Positions 40,950 to 51,530 of a DNA stretch of 64,000 bases are shown here, piece by piece; position 1 is the stretch's first letter; the number at the start of each line of letters is the position of its first letter. The notes under the pieces were generated by a model that made no database searches, was not told where the DNA came from, and worked only from the letters and a program-made list of their open reading frames with translations. A program made the position numbers and the translations under genes. The stretch covers positions 1-64,000 of the forward strand of contig JAQMWT010000007.1 of NCBI GenBank assembly GCA_029834535.1, given 5' to 3'. The DNA comes from Chrysophaeum taylorii. Lineage: Eukaryota > Sar > Pelagophyceae > Pelagomonadales > Pelagomonadaceae.

Positions 40950-41950
40950 ACAAGTGTAGGCCAGAAAGTTCACCTAGTCCCATTCTCTAACCCCAGTAAG
41001 TTCACCTCTTCCCGCAAAGTTCACCTGGTCAGCAAGTTCACCTAGTCTCAATCTCCAACCCCAGTAAGTTCGGCGTAAACCCACACCCACACACCCCACT
41101 CTCCTTTGAGCTCGTCGCTCTCACCCCCGCCAATCTAAGCTGCTTTGATCCGCACACGCCGCTAGCCTTTGAGTTTACTCTAAAACCCCCAGTAAGTTCA
41201 CCTGGCCCCAGTAAGTTCACCTGGCCCCAGTAAGTTCACCTGGTCACTAAGTTCACCTAGCCCCAATCTCTAACTCCAGTAAGTTCACCTGGTCCCAGCA
41301 AGTTCACCTGGTCCCAGTAAGTTCACCTACAGTGCGCGTGTAGACGCCGGGAGGGGGCTTATCGGTATTGCGCAGAACGTGTGGGATAGCGTGGAGTCGT
41401 CGACCCAGAAGAGGATATCCTCGGGGTTGCCGATCGACAGAGAGCCATGTAGAGCTGGACGTGGCAGAAGACGGGCTTGGGCAAGAGGACGTCGACCTTG
41501 CGAGGCGTCTGCCCCTGGCTATTGTTGATCGTTTGGCGTCGGCGGGCCTTAAGGGATGCTGGTTCGAGGAGCCTCGGTGACACGACACGATCGATCATGT
41601 ATCTGGTACCGTTGCAGTGGCCGTGCGACGGGTCGAGGTTGCGAAGACCTTAAGCTCGCGCTCAAAGTCAGCATGCCGTTGGTTGTCAGGGAGTTGAAAA
41701 CTCGACTGTAAAGAGCGAGGCGTCGTCTTCCGACCCAACCTAGTCGGCCGAAAAGAACTCCGACGCCTCGTCTCCGGGAAAGGCCGCGGTCATGCGCGCG
41801 TTGTCAGCATCGACAACATCGTTTCGACGGGGCGTGAGAATGGTGCGCTGAAAGAGCCGCCGCGGGTCGTGGAAATAGTCTGCGAGGTCGCCGTAGACGG
41901 CTTGGAGGATCAATGTTTGGCTCGCGCGCCTACCTGAGCCTTACCCTGAT
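40950..41950 (-). mobile_element. Truncated Helitron unit, inverted copy C
   Basis: 15-mer cluster (40955-41326) and helicase fragment (41327-41913). The A run has three A's (about 41780), giving the in-frame TAAFPGDEASEFF, so this is the older, unexpanded subtype. Its CCTGATTCGGGGGA edge abuts the 5' end of the RLE-type LINE. Confidence 0.82.
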
Positions 41951-43893
41951 TCGGGGGACCGCCCTCTGTCGAGGCTCCTGGCTCGTCGCACGCCCCCCTA
42001 CCGCGTCTCCACGCCTTGCCTACCGGTCGTGCTCGAGCCCGCACGCACCCCACTTTGCCAGCGGTCGCCCGCGCTGCACGCGCCCAACAACTACACGCTC
42101 AGGCGCGTGCAGCCCGGCTGAACCTCGTCGCAGCTCGGCGCCAAGATCCTGGTCAGTCTCGTCACCACGCTGCAACTCTTCTCCAGCGCCAGTTTCGCGC
42201 ACGGACTCAACCCCAGGCACCTCTCGCTACCGACAGCCCTCCGTCGTCTGCTGCGGCCACACCGGCTCACTCGCCGCCCGCCTCCGCGACCCAGAGCTCG
42301 TCAACTCCCCCTCAGCCACCACAGCCGGCTCTGCCTCCGACCCCTGCTCAGCACTCTACTCTCTCGTCCACCGCTCGTGCTGCCCGAAGTCGCGCTCAGC
42401 ATACTCTGGCACGTGCTGCCCGACAGAACCTCGTTGCGGCCCTGCGCCGCGCTCCTGGTCAGCCACGTCACACCGCCGCGATCCGTCTTCAGCGCTTTGT
42501 TCGCGCTCGGCAGCACCACCGTGCCCGTCGCTCACCTGCTACGCCCACACAGTCCGTCACACCCACTGCCACCAGTACTTCCCCGCCGTCTGCCACACCC
42601 ACGCCAACTTCCTCGCCACCCTCGGGCCCGTCACCTACCCCTCAGCCACCGCTATCTGCCTCGCCTTCACGCCCATGCACAAACTCTGCACATCCGGATG
42701 TCGCCCGCGTTATACGCACCCGCGCTCAACACGCTCAAGCACGTGCAGCCCGGCAGAACCGCGTCGCGGCCTTGCGCCAGACTCCTGACCCGCCACTCCA
42801 CTACGCAGCGGCCCTTCTTCAGCGCCGATTTCGAGCCTGGAAGCGATTACGTGCTCGTCGGTCCCTGGCAATCATCCGCCGCCTCCTGCGCCACACGGCT
42901 GGCCGCTATGTCAGCTACCTACGGGACCGCGCTTGTCCTATATGCTCCAGCCCTTGCTTTACCCGTTGCCAAGTCCGCTGCTGTCGCGTGGTCCTGCACC
43001 ACGCCTGCATTGGTCAGTGGGCCCTAAGTAACCTCGCCGGCGACCAAGGCGACCCTGACGTGGCGCCCACCAACCGCGCGCGCCTTCCGCCGTGCCCCAA
43101 CTGCCGCAGTCCTATACGCATGGTCCGCCCTCATCAGCGCTGGGTGTCTGTGCACTCTCTCCCCCAGGTCCGCGATGCCGCACCCCATCGCATTTTCTCA
43201 TTTGCTGCAGCCCTTGCCGCCACCACCGCCCGATATCGCATTCGAGCGCGTATGCGCAACGCTGCCCTTGCCGCTCGAGCCGCTGCTGCTGCGGAACGCC
43301 ATCTCGCCGCTATGCACGCTGCTGCTGCCGCTGCTGCGGCACTCCAACTCGACGCGGGACGGGCCGCCGCCGCTGCTGCCAGCGCCGACGCTCACCTCGC
43401 CCATCGAGCTGCCGCCCACGCTGCCCAAGCTGCCCGTGCCGCCCGCCTCTCCCATAATGGCGCTCGCACGCGATCCACTGGCACCCGCAACACCCCTACC
43501 ACCCCTCCCGCTGGCAACCGCCGCACCACTGCGTCTGGCAACCGCCCTGCACATGCAACAGGCAACCGCAACACCCCTGCCGCTGGCACCCGCAACGCCC
43601 CTACTACTAGCACCCCCTCCACCCCCGCCGCTGCCGCCGGCAACCGCCGCGCCCCTGCCCCTGCCACCAGCCACGGCAACACCCCTGTCACGGCTGTAGC
43701 CTCCACGAGCGCGTCGCCTGGCACTTCTCCCATTGGGCCACGGTCACATTCGGCGAGACCGTCTGTCGCCCCCGTCCAGCCTACGTCACCCGGGCCAGCC
43801 CCCTCCCTCCCGACACGCCTTCCACGCGACCTGGGCGATTTGCGCTCTGCGATCGACGAGGTCTCCATCAAAGACCTCATTATATCGCCGTGA
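41950..43893 (+). pseudogene. LINE N-terminal region: IQ-like repeats and RING-like finger
   Basis: Open from 41950 with no early ATG (TTG at 42016). Three related blocks carry RARAQHAQARAARQN-type text followed by AAxxLQRxFRARxxxRARRS (about 42165-42215, 42475-42535, 42805-42865). The LQRxFRAR part resembles an IQ calmodulin-binding motif. Next comes ACPICSSPCFTRC...RCCRVVLHHACIGQW...PPCPNCRSPI (about 42935-43125), a RING-like cross-brace finger. Long Ala-rich helical and Thr/Pro/Asn-rich segments follow. TGA at 43891-43893 interrupts a frame that continues into the pol part. Confidence 0.65.
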
Positions 43894-44541
43894 TCGTGCA
43901 TTCGCAACATTCCCGCCCAATTCCGCGAGGCATGGGCGTGCGCAATGGCCGAGGTGTGTTCGTGGTTTGAAGACGCCACTTCCGATGACGCTCGTGACCG
44001 TGCCCTCCTTTGGTACATGAGCCTTCACAGCCTACTTCTTCGGCGAGCACCACGAGGCGGCACCCGTCGGCCCGACGTGCTCACTGACCGCATTGCAGCC
44101 TTCGCCGCTGGGCGTTACGACCTCCTCATTGACGGCTACCTCCACGACGTGACTCGCGTGCGCTCCCATGTACGCTCACGGGCGGCCCCCGACGATGACG
44201 CGGACGCACTTCGTGCATTGCGACTCGCGGAATCTGGCGACCTCTCTCGGGCATGCCGTATCCTCACCAGCCTGGGCATCGCCGACCCATGCCACCCAGA
44301 AGTCATACGCCAACTCGTGTCCAAACATCCTGCTCGCAAGAAGGACCTTCACACTTCCCCAAAACACCCGCAAGGGCTCGCCACACTCTCGGTCGCCCTG
44401 CGTGAAACTTACCGCACGCTCCGGCCGAAGGCTGGTGTGGGCCCCGACCAGTGCCGCAATGAATTCCTCTCCGTTTTCGCCCAGCCCTTCCCGAGCAACG
44501 TCAAGGCACGCTCGGCGATGGACAAAATCGACAACCTTTAG
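43894..44541 (+). pseudogene. LINE linker before the reverse transcriptase
   Basis: Same frame as its neighbours: CIRNIPAQFREAWACAMAEV, LHSLLLRRAPRGGTRRPDVL, PKHPQGLATLSVALRETYRT, KAGVGPDQCRNEFLSVFAQP. The last part is the start of the RT domain (the 'GPD..rNE.l' block). Ends at TAG 44539-44541, again in frame with the downstream sequence. Confidence 0.7.
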
Positions 44542-47250
44542 ACCTTGTTCGTTCGTGGAGCCCTTCCTGACTGGTATTACTTCATCACCACCACGGTAAC
44601 CCTCATTCCGTTGGTGAAACGACGCGCCGCTGACGCTAACCAAGCACCTGACGTTCGACCTATCGGCATCGGCACCGTCCGCCGCCGTGCCACTGGACGG
44701 TGCCTTGTGCGTAGCCTCCACTCCGAGATCTCCGAGGCACTGTGCCCGATCAACGTTGCCGTTGGGGTCAAGGGCGGCCCCTCGCGCCTCGTCTTTGGCG
44801 TCCGCACCCACGCGGAGCAGTACCCCGACCAGGTCATCATCAAGCTGGACAAACGCAACGCCTTCAACGAGCTCAAGCGCCGGACCGTGGTGGACAAACT
44901 CGCAAAGCACGCCAACGCGAAGCTGCGTGCCTTTGGCCACTTTATGTTCGAGCAATTACGGCCGGCATCCTGGGTGGCCCTTGATGGCCCCACAGGCCTC
45001 GATCGCGCCCCCTTCGACTCTCAAGAAGGCGGCCAGCAAGGCGACCCCACCTATCCACCGGCGTACTGTCTGGCAACGCATGACGCCGCACAGGCCCTTG
45101 ATACCCGCTTACGTTCATGTGCCGGCTACGCACGATTTGGCATGTACGACGGCGTCATCTCTGGTTCCCCTCGTGAGGTTGTCGACGCCCTCCTGCAGTA
45201 CGCTCGCGACATCCAAGCTAGCGGCGAGGAGCTCCGCCTCGACAAGTGCGTGGCATTCTGTCCGGCACTTGGCATGGGGCTTCTCGACCACCCCGATGTT
45301 CACGACCACGTCCAAGTTGCGCCTGACGGCACGCCTACTCTTGCTGGTATCCCCGTTGTCGCCGACGGCCTCGTAATCTACGGTGTGCCCATCGGCTCCC
45401 CCGGCCACGCCGGAGATGCCTATGTCGAAGCTACCTTGCAACGCGAGGTTGACGCTCAGGTGAGCTACATGAGCACCATTCGCACCAAGCTCCAGAACGT
45501 CTCCCTCCACTGCATGTACTCGTTGGGCCGCTACTGCATCGCCCCGCGCATGGACTACCTCGCGCAACACTGCTACCCCACCAATGCCTTGAGCGCGCTC
45601 CGCCGCTTCGACGTTGCCGTCCTCAGCTTCGTCGCCACAGCACTTGGCGCAGATCCGCGTCAGGTTTTTGACTCCACCGGCATCGTCCTCCAACGCCTCC
45701 GTCTTCCTGCTCGACGTGGGGGTGGCGGCATTCGCTCCTGCGCCGACCTCAGCCCCGCCGCCTTTGTTGGCACGGCGGCCCAGGCCCTCCCACACCTCGT
45801 CGACCTTCGCGATCCTACGGGTGCCGTGGAGGTCCCTGGCTACCTCCCCCGCCTCGCCTCGGTCCTGGGTGCCACCTCTTTTCGTACAGGCATCGAGCTG
45901 CAAAGTTGGCACCACGTCCTCGCATCCGGTTGCCGCCTGGGGCGAGCACTCGAGACTGCGTGGGACGGACTTCGGGCTGATCTCCGTACCACGCTGGCTT
46001 CCCACGGCGGCGCTGGTTCCGGCGACCCCGCCGACGTTCATCTCGTCGACGGTCCTCTCTCCCACGAATTCGTCTCCATGGGCGTCCTCGTCGACCCCAC
46101 CATCTCGACACCCGTGCTCATACCCCAACTCCAGCGTGCTCTAACCTCCCAGCGCGAGACAGCTCGGGCCACTGCACTCCAGCGCCTTGCGGCCACCCTC
46201 CCCATCACCGATGCACTTCGAGTAGCGGCGTCCTCATGGGATCGCTTCTCGACCACGTTCATCAGCTCGTGGCCCAGCTCTGCCCTTCAAATCCCCAACC
46301 GCTGCTGGGCTGAGATGTGTGCCCAGTACTTTGGCTACCCCTCTCCAGCTTGTTCGGGCCACGTGGGCACTCGCATTCTGGGCACTGACGTCGTTCTCGA
46401 CGCTCACGGCAATGTGCTTCTCACGCAGGCCAACCTTGTCAACCGTGGAGGACGGCGGACCACCTGGCACGACAGCCTGCTCGAGTGCGTCCTCTGCATC
46501 ATCAAAGAGGCCGGCATCCCCGCCCTGTCCGAGGTTTTCGGCATCTTTGCTGACGTCGTCGCCCCTACCATTCGCACGCACCTCTACGGCCGGTACCGAC
46601 GCTATCTCGCACGACGCCAAGTCGTCCCAGACATCCTCACCCTGCTCGACAACAAGGAGCAACTCTACGACCTCAAAACTCTCGCTTGGGGTTCGTTATA
46701 CACCGCCCACGCCCGCCATCCCTCCCATCCGTCGCCTGTCGATCGGCGCGCAGCGCAAGTCCACTCCGAATACCTCGCTCACGCCCGCGGCATCGACGCC
46801 ATCATCCCCCAGCCGGGTACAGCACCACCGCCTGGCTTCTTGGGCCCTGTCGAACAGCGGCTACGTAGCTACGGCACCGTCGCCGGCCTCGTCTTCGGTG
46901 CCTTCGGTGAGGCCAGCGCGGCGTGCCACGCCCTCGCCCAAACATGCGCAGAGCGCATCGCTGCGCGAACCTGGGTGGAAAGCGGCTGCGCCAACTTCAC
47001 AGAGGCAAAGGCGGCCCAAACTCGCCGCATCTACCGTGAGTGGGGGATCGCCAACGCATTGGGCCGGGCGCGCTGTGCCCTCACCGCCCTCACCCATGTC
47101 GCCGCCTCGGGGAGCCCCACCCAGGCCGCCCGATCCCAGCAGGACGTCACACTTCGTCGCACATACGTCCGGCGGCAGCATGCGTACGACCTACGGGTGG
47201 GGCCCGTCCTCTCTTCGCCTGCCCCGCGACTCGGCGATGACCCCGACTAG
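44542..47250 (+). pseudogene. LINE reverse transcriptase and restriction-like endonuclease
   Basis: RT blocks: LIPLVKRRAADANQAPDVRP (44605-44664); VIIKLDKRNAFNEL with the first catalytic Asp (about 44839-44880); EGGQQGDPTYPPAY (about 45025-45066). The third active-site block, expected as [FY]xDDG, reads GMYDG with Tyr at 45145-45147, so one catalytic Asp appears lost. After a long thumb/linker come CWAEMCAQYFGYPSPACSGH (Cys/His) and the nuclease core TTWHDSLLECVL, ALSEVF and PDILTLLDNKEQLYDLK (PD...DLK, about 46629-46680), then LRSYGTVAGLVFGAFGEAS. This is the R2-like layout. The two upstream stops and the Tyr mean this copy is dead. Confidence 0.82.
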
Positions 47251-47350
47251 GTCCCGCATACCTATCTACGCCCGTCAGGCACATCCCTTCTACCCCACAA
47301 AACCACACACACCCTTCATGCACCACACACACCCCTCCCCCCCTCTTAGC
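47251..47350 (+). other. RLE-LINE 3' UTR
   Basis: GTCCCGCATACCTATCTACG...GTCAGGCACATCCC...CTCTTAGCAGTCGACCTTCA. Defines the sequence found in all the short 3' fragments. Confidence 0.8.
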
Positions 47351-47394
47351 AGTCGACCTTCAAAGACAGACAGACAGCAGCAGTCGACCTTCAA

Positions 47395-47433
<39 letters not shown>

Positions 47434-47435
47434 TA
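47351..47435 (+). repeat. (AGAC)n tail with an internal copy of the 3' end
   Basis: AAAGACAGACAGACAG, then AGCAGTCGACCTTCAAAGAC again, then (AGAC)n. The repeated GCAGTCGACCTTCAAAGACA suggests template slippage or a second priming event during insertion. Confidence 0.75.
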
Positions 47436-47444
47436 TCTGCCAAT

Positions 47445-47641
47445 TAGTAGTAAGGAAAAACGCTGTGTTATTCACACCGCACTGTCCTCGTTGTTAGAGC
47501 ACAGGACGAGGGCAGACTACCACGGCTCTCGCTCTACGGAAGGGTAACACAGTTGTGATTACTGTTCTCAAGGTCACGGGCACCAGCCCGGTCTCAGTAG
47601 AGTACCAGGATTTCCAGTCGAGTTCCGCTCCCTGACGTTCC
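47445..47641 (+). repeat. Gypsy LTR end and leader (plus copy)
   Basis: TGTGTTATTCACACCGCACT, GTCCTCGTTGTTAGAGCACA, ..., TTACTGTTCTCAAGG, then leader CACGGGCACCAGC...CCTGACGTTCCTGAACC. It continues at 51525 (AACAAGATGCCAACAAATCA) after two nested insertions. Confidence 0.75.
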
Positions 47642-47650
47642 TGAACCAAA

Positions 47651-48055
47651 CTAACTAACTAACTAACTTCAAACCTCTCCCGAGCATGGGAGCCAGGCCG
47701 GACCGGCAGGAGCCGGTACGGAATCACAGAGGAAAATCACGCAGTTGGGGCAGAGGCGAGGGACGAGGACGGACTTGTTGATGGTGTACCGCCACTGCGC
47801 GCGGTCTTATGCGAGGTCGTGCAAAAGCGTCGCAGGCCGCGGACGTGTTGGTCCACGAACAATCGACCTGTCCGTCGCGTTCTGCCCAACCGAGCGAACC
47901 CCATCCCAGCGCGGACTTTCCGGGTGCTAACCGGCCAGCCCGGGAGGCGAGAAGGCACCGTCTCACTCCGGGACGGCCGGGGCCGCCGCAGGGAGCAAGC
48001 GTGTTAGGCGCCGTCCTCCATCGCAACCAACGGTTAGCGGTCGCAGGGGTTAGGG
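47651..48055 (-). mobile_element. SINE-B, copy 3
   Basis: 405 bp with a perfect 9-bp target duplication TGAACCAAA (47642-47650 and 48056-48064). Nearly identical to 32280-32672. Inserted in the gypsy leader. Confidence 0.9.
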
Positions 48056-48150
48056 TGAACCAAAACAACTAACTAACTAACTTCGGACCTCTCCCGGGCA
48101 TGGGAGCCAGGCTGGGCCGGCAGTTGCCGGTCCAGGTTCACAGAGCAAAA

Positions 48151-49460
48151 TCACACAGTTGGGGTAGAGGCGAGGGATGAAAAGGCGTTGATGGCGGACC
48201 GCCACTGCGCGCGGTCTTGTGCGAGGTCGTGCCACGAGTTGAAGGGGATGTCGCATTTCCGGAGTGCCTTGGCGAGCGTCCTCCCGTACGTCATCTGCGG
48301 AGCCCCCGGTGGGCGCTTGGAGCGGACCCAAGACGAGAGCATCTTGCGAGGTAGTCGGGAGAAGGGCATGCGGGCGACGTGACCGGCCCAGCGGAGCTGG
48401 CGGTGCGTGACGTAGACGTCGATGGACTCGAGGCCGAGGCGCCGCAGCAGGATCTCCGTCGAGATGTGGTGGAGCCAGGTGTGTTTCCGGGTCACACGAC
48501 ACATGACGCGGGCGCACTGCGCGTGGAAACACCGCAGCCGGCGGAACAGGACCTCGGTGAGGCACCACGATTCCGCACCGTGAAGGAGGATGGCCAGGAC
48601 GAGCGAGACATAGACGAGGCGCTTGGCGCGAGCAGAGACGGACTTCGAGGCGAAGATGCAGTCCCGCAAGGCACCGAAGGCCTGAGACGCCTTCTTGATC
48701 CGCGCGTCGACGTCTGAGTCGTCGCGGCAGTCGCGCGAGAGGACCGAGCCGAGGTACTTAAACTGGTCGACGACCGGTATGAAGCGGCCGCGCCCGAGCT
48801 CGATGTCCGAGAGGTTCGTGTCGTCGAACGACTTTGGGTCGCCGTACAGGTGTGCCGGGCGAGCGACGAACAGCATCTCCGTTTTGGACGCCGCCTTCGT
48901 GTGTCGGTTGCCGCAATGCACCTCCATGCCCCAGGCGTCGCAGTGTTCGATGAGGCGCGGTGTCTCGCTGGCGGCGATGTGGCGGTCCCAGAAGAGAAAG
49001 GCGACGTCGTCGGCGTACGCCGATTCATCGAAGGGAAACTCGTCGCCGCGAGCGGACCAACCCCGGTTCGTCATCTGAAAGTCTTTCCGCGTACGGTAGA
49101 CACACGGGGCGCGGCCATGGCGTCGTCGAAACGACGTCGTCAGTGCCGCCATGAACAGCACGAACAGGAGGGGACCTAGGACGTCGCCCTGCTTGACGCC
49201 GATGATCGAGTCAACCGAGGCGACGACACCGCTGACCGAGAAGTGGACCTGGATTCGGTGGAGGCCCTTGATGACTTCGACGAGCTTCGGCGGGACGCCG
49301 AACTTCAGGAGCACCTCCCAGAGAAGCTCTCGCGGGACGCGGTCGAACGCCTTAACGAAATCGATGAACAGTACCCACGAGTCCTGACCGTGCCACGCCG
49401 CTTCTTCAGCGCTAGCTTGAGCGAGAAGGTGGCGTCGGACGTACCGCGCTCGGGTCGGAA
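48151..49460 (-). pseudogene. APE-LINE reverse transcriptase, C-terminal part
   Basis: Contains WVLFIDFVKAFDRVPRELLW (first catalytic Asp), GVKQGDVLGPLLFVLFMAAL, ESAYADDVAFLF (YADD intact, about 49015), FKYLGSVLSRDCRDDSDVDA, LLHGAESWCLTE and LRWAGHVARMPFSRLPRKML, then the C-terminal WHDLAQDRAQWRSAI. Separated from the N-terminal half by one frameshift near 49400-49440. Confidence 0.85.
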
Positions 49461-51284
49461 TCCACATTGGGACTCGTGATCGAGGGCCTCGCAGATGACG
49501 CTGAGTCGCGCACGGACGATGTTCGAAACGATCTTCTGCGCGACCTCGAGCATCATGATCCCGCGGTAGTTGCCCGGCAGGGAGAGGTCCCCCTTCTTGG
49601 GGAGAATCCCGAGGAGGCCTACGTCCCACTCGGCCGGCTGGACTTCGGACTCCCAGAACTCGAGGACTACATGCTCCAACAGCGGGAGCGTGCGAGCGTC
49701 GGTGGCGAGCGCCGTCCAGACCTCCGCGCGCAGGCCCGATTCGCCGGGCGCGGTGCAGTTCAGCTGACCAACGGCCCGTTTTATCTCCTCCTGCGTCGGT
49801 GGTTCCCCGAGTTCCGGACGGATCGGCAACTGGTCAACGTCGTTGATCACGGTGGGGTCGTAGCGAGCTTGTCGACTGTAGAGCTGCTTGAAGTGCGCCT
49901 TGAATACGTCGGCGTTCTCCTGTGGCGACGAGCACCTGGTACCGTCGGCCTTCGTCATCTGCACCTGCCTAGCCAATGTGGTCTTCGTGAGACCGCGTCG
50001 GAGCCGTCCGACCGTATTCCAGTATTTCGAGGTGCCGCCGAGCGACTCGCTTCCCGCGTTGAGTCCGTCGCACAGACGAGTAATCCATCGCTCGTTCGCC
50101 CGTGCTACGGCCTTCGCGAGCCGCGACTTGATCGCCCGAAGGTCGTCGAGGACCGTGGACGCCGAGCGAAGACGGCGCCGGGCACCGAGCGAGAGCACAA
50201 ACGCGTGGAGGGAGTTGCGTCGCTCGATCAGAGGCTGGTGCTCTTCCGCCGCGTCCTCAAACCATCCGGGTCGGAGGCGTCGGGTCTTCGGCAGTAAGGC
50301 GTCAGAGGCCGAGGCCGCCGCCCGCGCAAGGCGGGAGTACGGCGAGGACGGCGAGCCCTGGTCGGCGTCGGGTACCCCGTCCGTGGCGTCGGTCGGTGCG
50401 TCGTCGGTCGCGTTGTCATGTGACCCACGGCCCAAGCCGAAGATGTCGAGCACTTTCGAGCACCACCGGCGCCGGAATACGAAGCGCGTGCTTTCTGAGC
50501 GCAGGGGAGCGTAGTCGAGGCGCGCCAGAGAGGGCCGTGTGCCAGGAGGCCGTGCGAGGCGGACTTTGACGCGCAGGATGCACTTGAGAGCGCGGTGGTC
50601 CGAGTCCACGAGGTTGCTGGTCAAACCCACATCAGCGAACCGGTGCACGTCGCGCCGCCGTGCTATCATGTGATCGAGCTGGTGCGTCGTCCAGGAGCGC
50701 GGTTGCAGCCACGACGCGTAGGCGCGCTTGCGGAAGAACGTGCCGACCGACGCCAGACGCCGTGTTGCGAGGAACGTGTGGAGACGGCGGCCAGCGTTGT
50801 TGACGTAAGGCGCCCCGTAGGGCCCACAGGGGCCGTCGACGACGTACTTGGAGCGCACGCCGAGAGCCGCGTTCCCGTCCATCCCCAGGACGAGGATGTC
50901 GTCCGGCCGCCGCGCTTGAAGCGCAAGGTCAATGTCGTCGAAGAACGTGTCCCACTTCTCGTCAGGCGCGGTTCCGACTGGAGCGTAAGCGCTCATGACG
51001 AAGAGGCCGAGGTCTCGATCGTCATCGTCCTGGACATCGAGTCGCAGCGCAATAACTCGCGCAGATGCGCGGATAACGGTGCTGCCGCTCGCGTGCCACG
51101 CCTGTTGCGCCGCAGGGGACAGCACCACGGCCACACCCTGGCTGCCGCGGGAAGACTGCTCGGAGGCTGCCAAACCGGAACAAACAGCGACGTAGGCGTG
51201 GCGCTCGAGCGACTCGTTGCCGGTGAGCCATATCTCCTGCAACGTGGCCGCGAAGATGTCCCGCCGCCGTAAAGATGCGAACAA
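49400..51284 (-). pseudogene. APE-LINE endonuclease and RT start
   Basis: AP endonuclease blocks: FAATLQEIWLTG (Glu), ALRLDVQ..., FVMSAYAPVG, ILVLGMDGNAALG (Asp/Asn), TTHQLDHMIARR and VDSDHRALKC (Asp-His). Linker, then RT start LGILPKKGDLSLPGNYRGIM and CGFRPERGTSDATFSLKLAL. The frame opens at a TTG after a TAG (51285-51287), so the N-terminal part of the endonuclease or an ORF1 is missing or shifted. Nuclease active-site residues look intact. Confidence 0.85.
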
Positions 51285-51524
51285 CTATTCCTTCTTCTCG
51301 TCGCGTCGCAGACCGCGAACGTTTTGGTCCACGAATAATCGACCCGTCCGTCGCGTTCTACCCAACCGAGCGAACCCCATCCCAGCGCAGACTTTCCGGG
51401 TGCTAACCGGCCAGCCCGGGAGGCGGGCAGGCACCGTCTCACTCCGGGACGGCCGGGGCCGCCGCAGGGAGCAAGCGTATTAGGCGCCGTCCTCCATCGC
51501 AACCATAAGGTTAACGATCGCAGT
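51285..51524 (-). promoter_or_regulatory. APE-LINE 5' UTR, shared with SINE-B
   Basis: On its strand ACCTTATGGTTGCGATGGAG, GACGGCGCCTAATACGCTTG, ... It is the same as the 5' half of SINE-B; its GGTTGCGATGGAGGACGG core also begins SINE-A. A shared 5' sequence kept by autonomous and non-autonomous copies is likely an internal promoter (inference). Confidence 0.55.
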
Positions 51525-51530
51525 AACAAG

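Larger units (their letters stand above)
41960..47435 (+). mobile_element. RLE-type (R2-like) LINE, near full length
   Basis: Inserted where the other Helitron units have their microsatellite: before it CCTTACCCTGATTCGGGGGA, after it AAATATCTGCCAATTAGTAG (elsewhere AAACATCTGTCGATTAGTAG). A single frame fills it almost end to end, followed by a 3' UTR (CTCTTAGCAGTCGACCTTCA) and an (AGAC)n tail. No AP endonuclease is present; the nuclease is a PD-(D/E)XK type after the RT. Fragments of the same family are listed at 3120, 8316, 12082, 13221, 33789 and 40899. Confidence 0.85.
48069..51524 (-). mobile_element. APE-type LINE, near full length
   Basis: About 3.46 kb on the minus strand: 5' UTR (51285-51524), AP endonuclease plus reverse transcriptase (51284-48151), 3' UTR (GGCTCCCATGCCCGGGAGAG) and (GTTA)n tail. 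AACAA flanks both sides (48064-48068, 51525-51529) as a short target duplication in the gypsy leader. Its two ends are the ones shared by SINE-A and SINE-B. Confidence 0.85.

Noticed and set aside
43175-43699. Leu/Pro-rich open frame overlapping the LINE N-terminal region
   Set aside because: Low-complexity alternative frame of an Ala/Thr-rich coding segment; no independent support.
45115-46128. 337-codon minus-strand open frame
   Set aside because: Antisense shadow of the LINE reverse transcriptase in GC-rich DNA.
46319-47497. 392-codon plus-strand frame ending in the microsatellite
   Set aside because: Overlaps the endonuclease in another frame and runs into simple repeat; composition-driven.
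48850-49387. Plus-strand frames across the APE-LINE
   Set aside because: Antisense of the YADD-containing reverse transcriptase.
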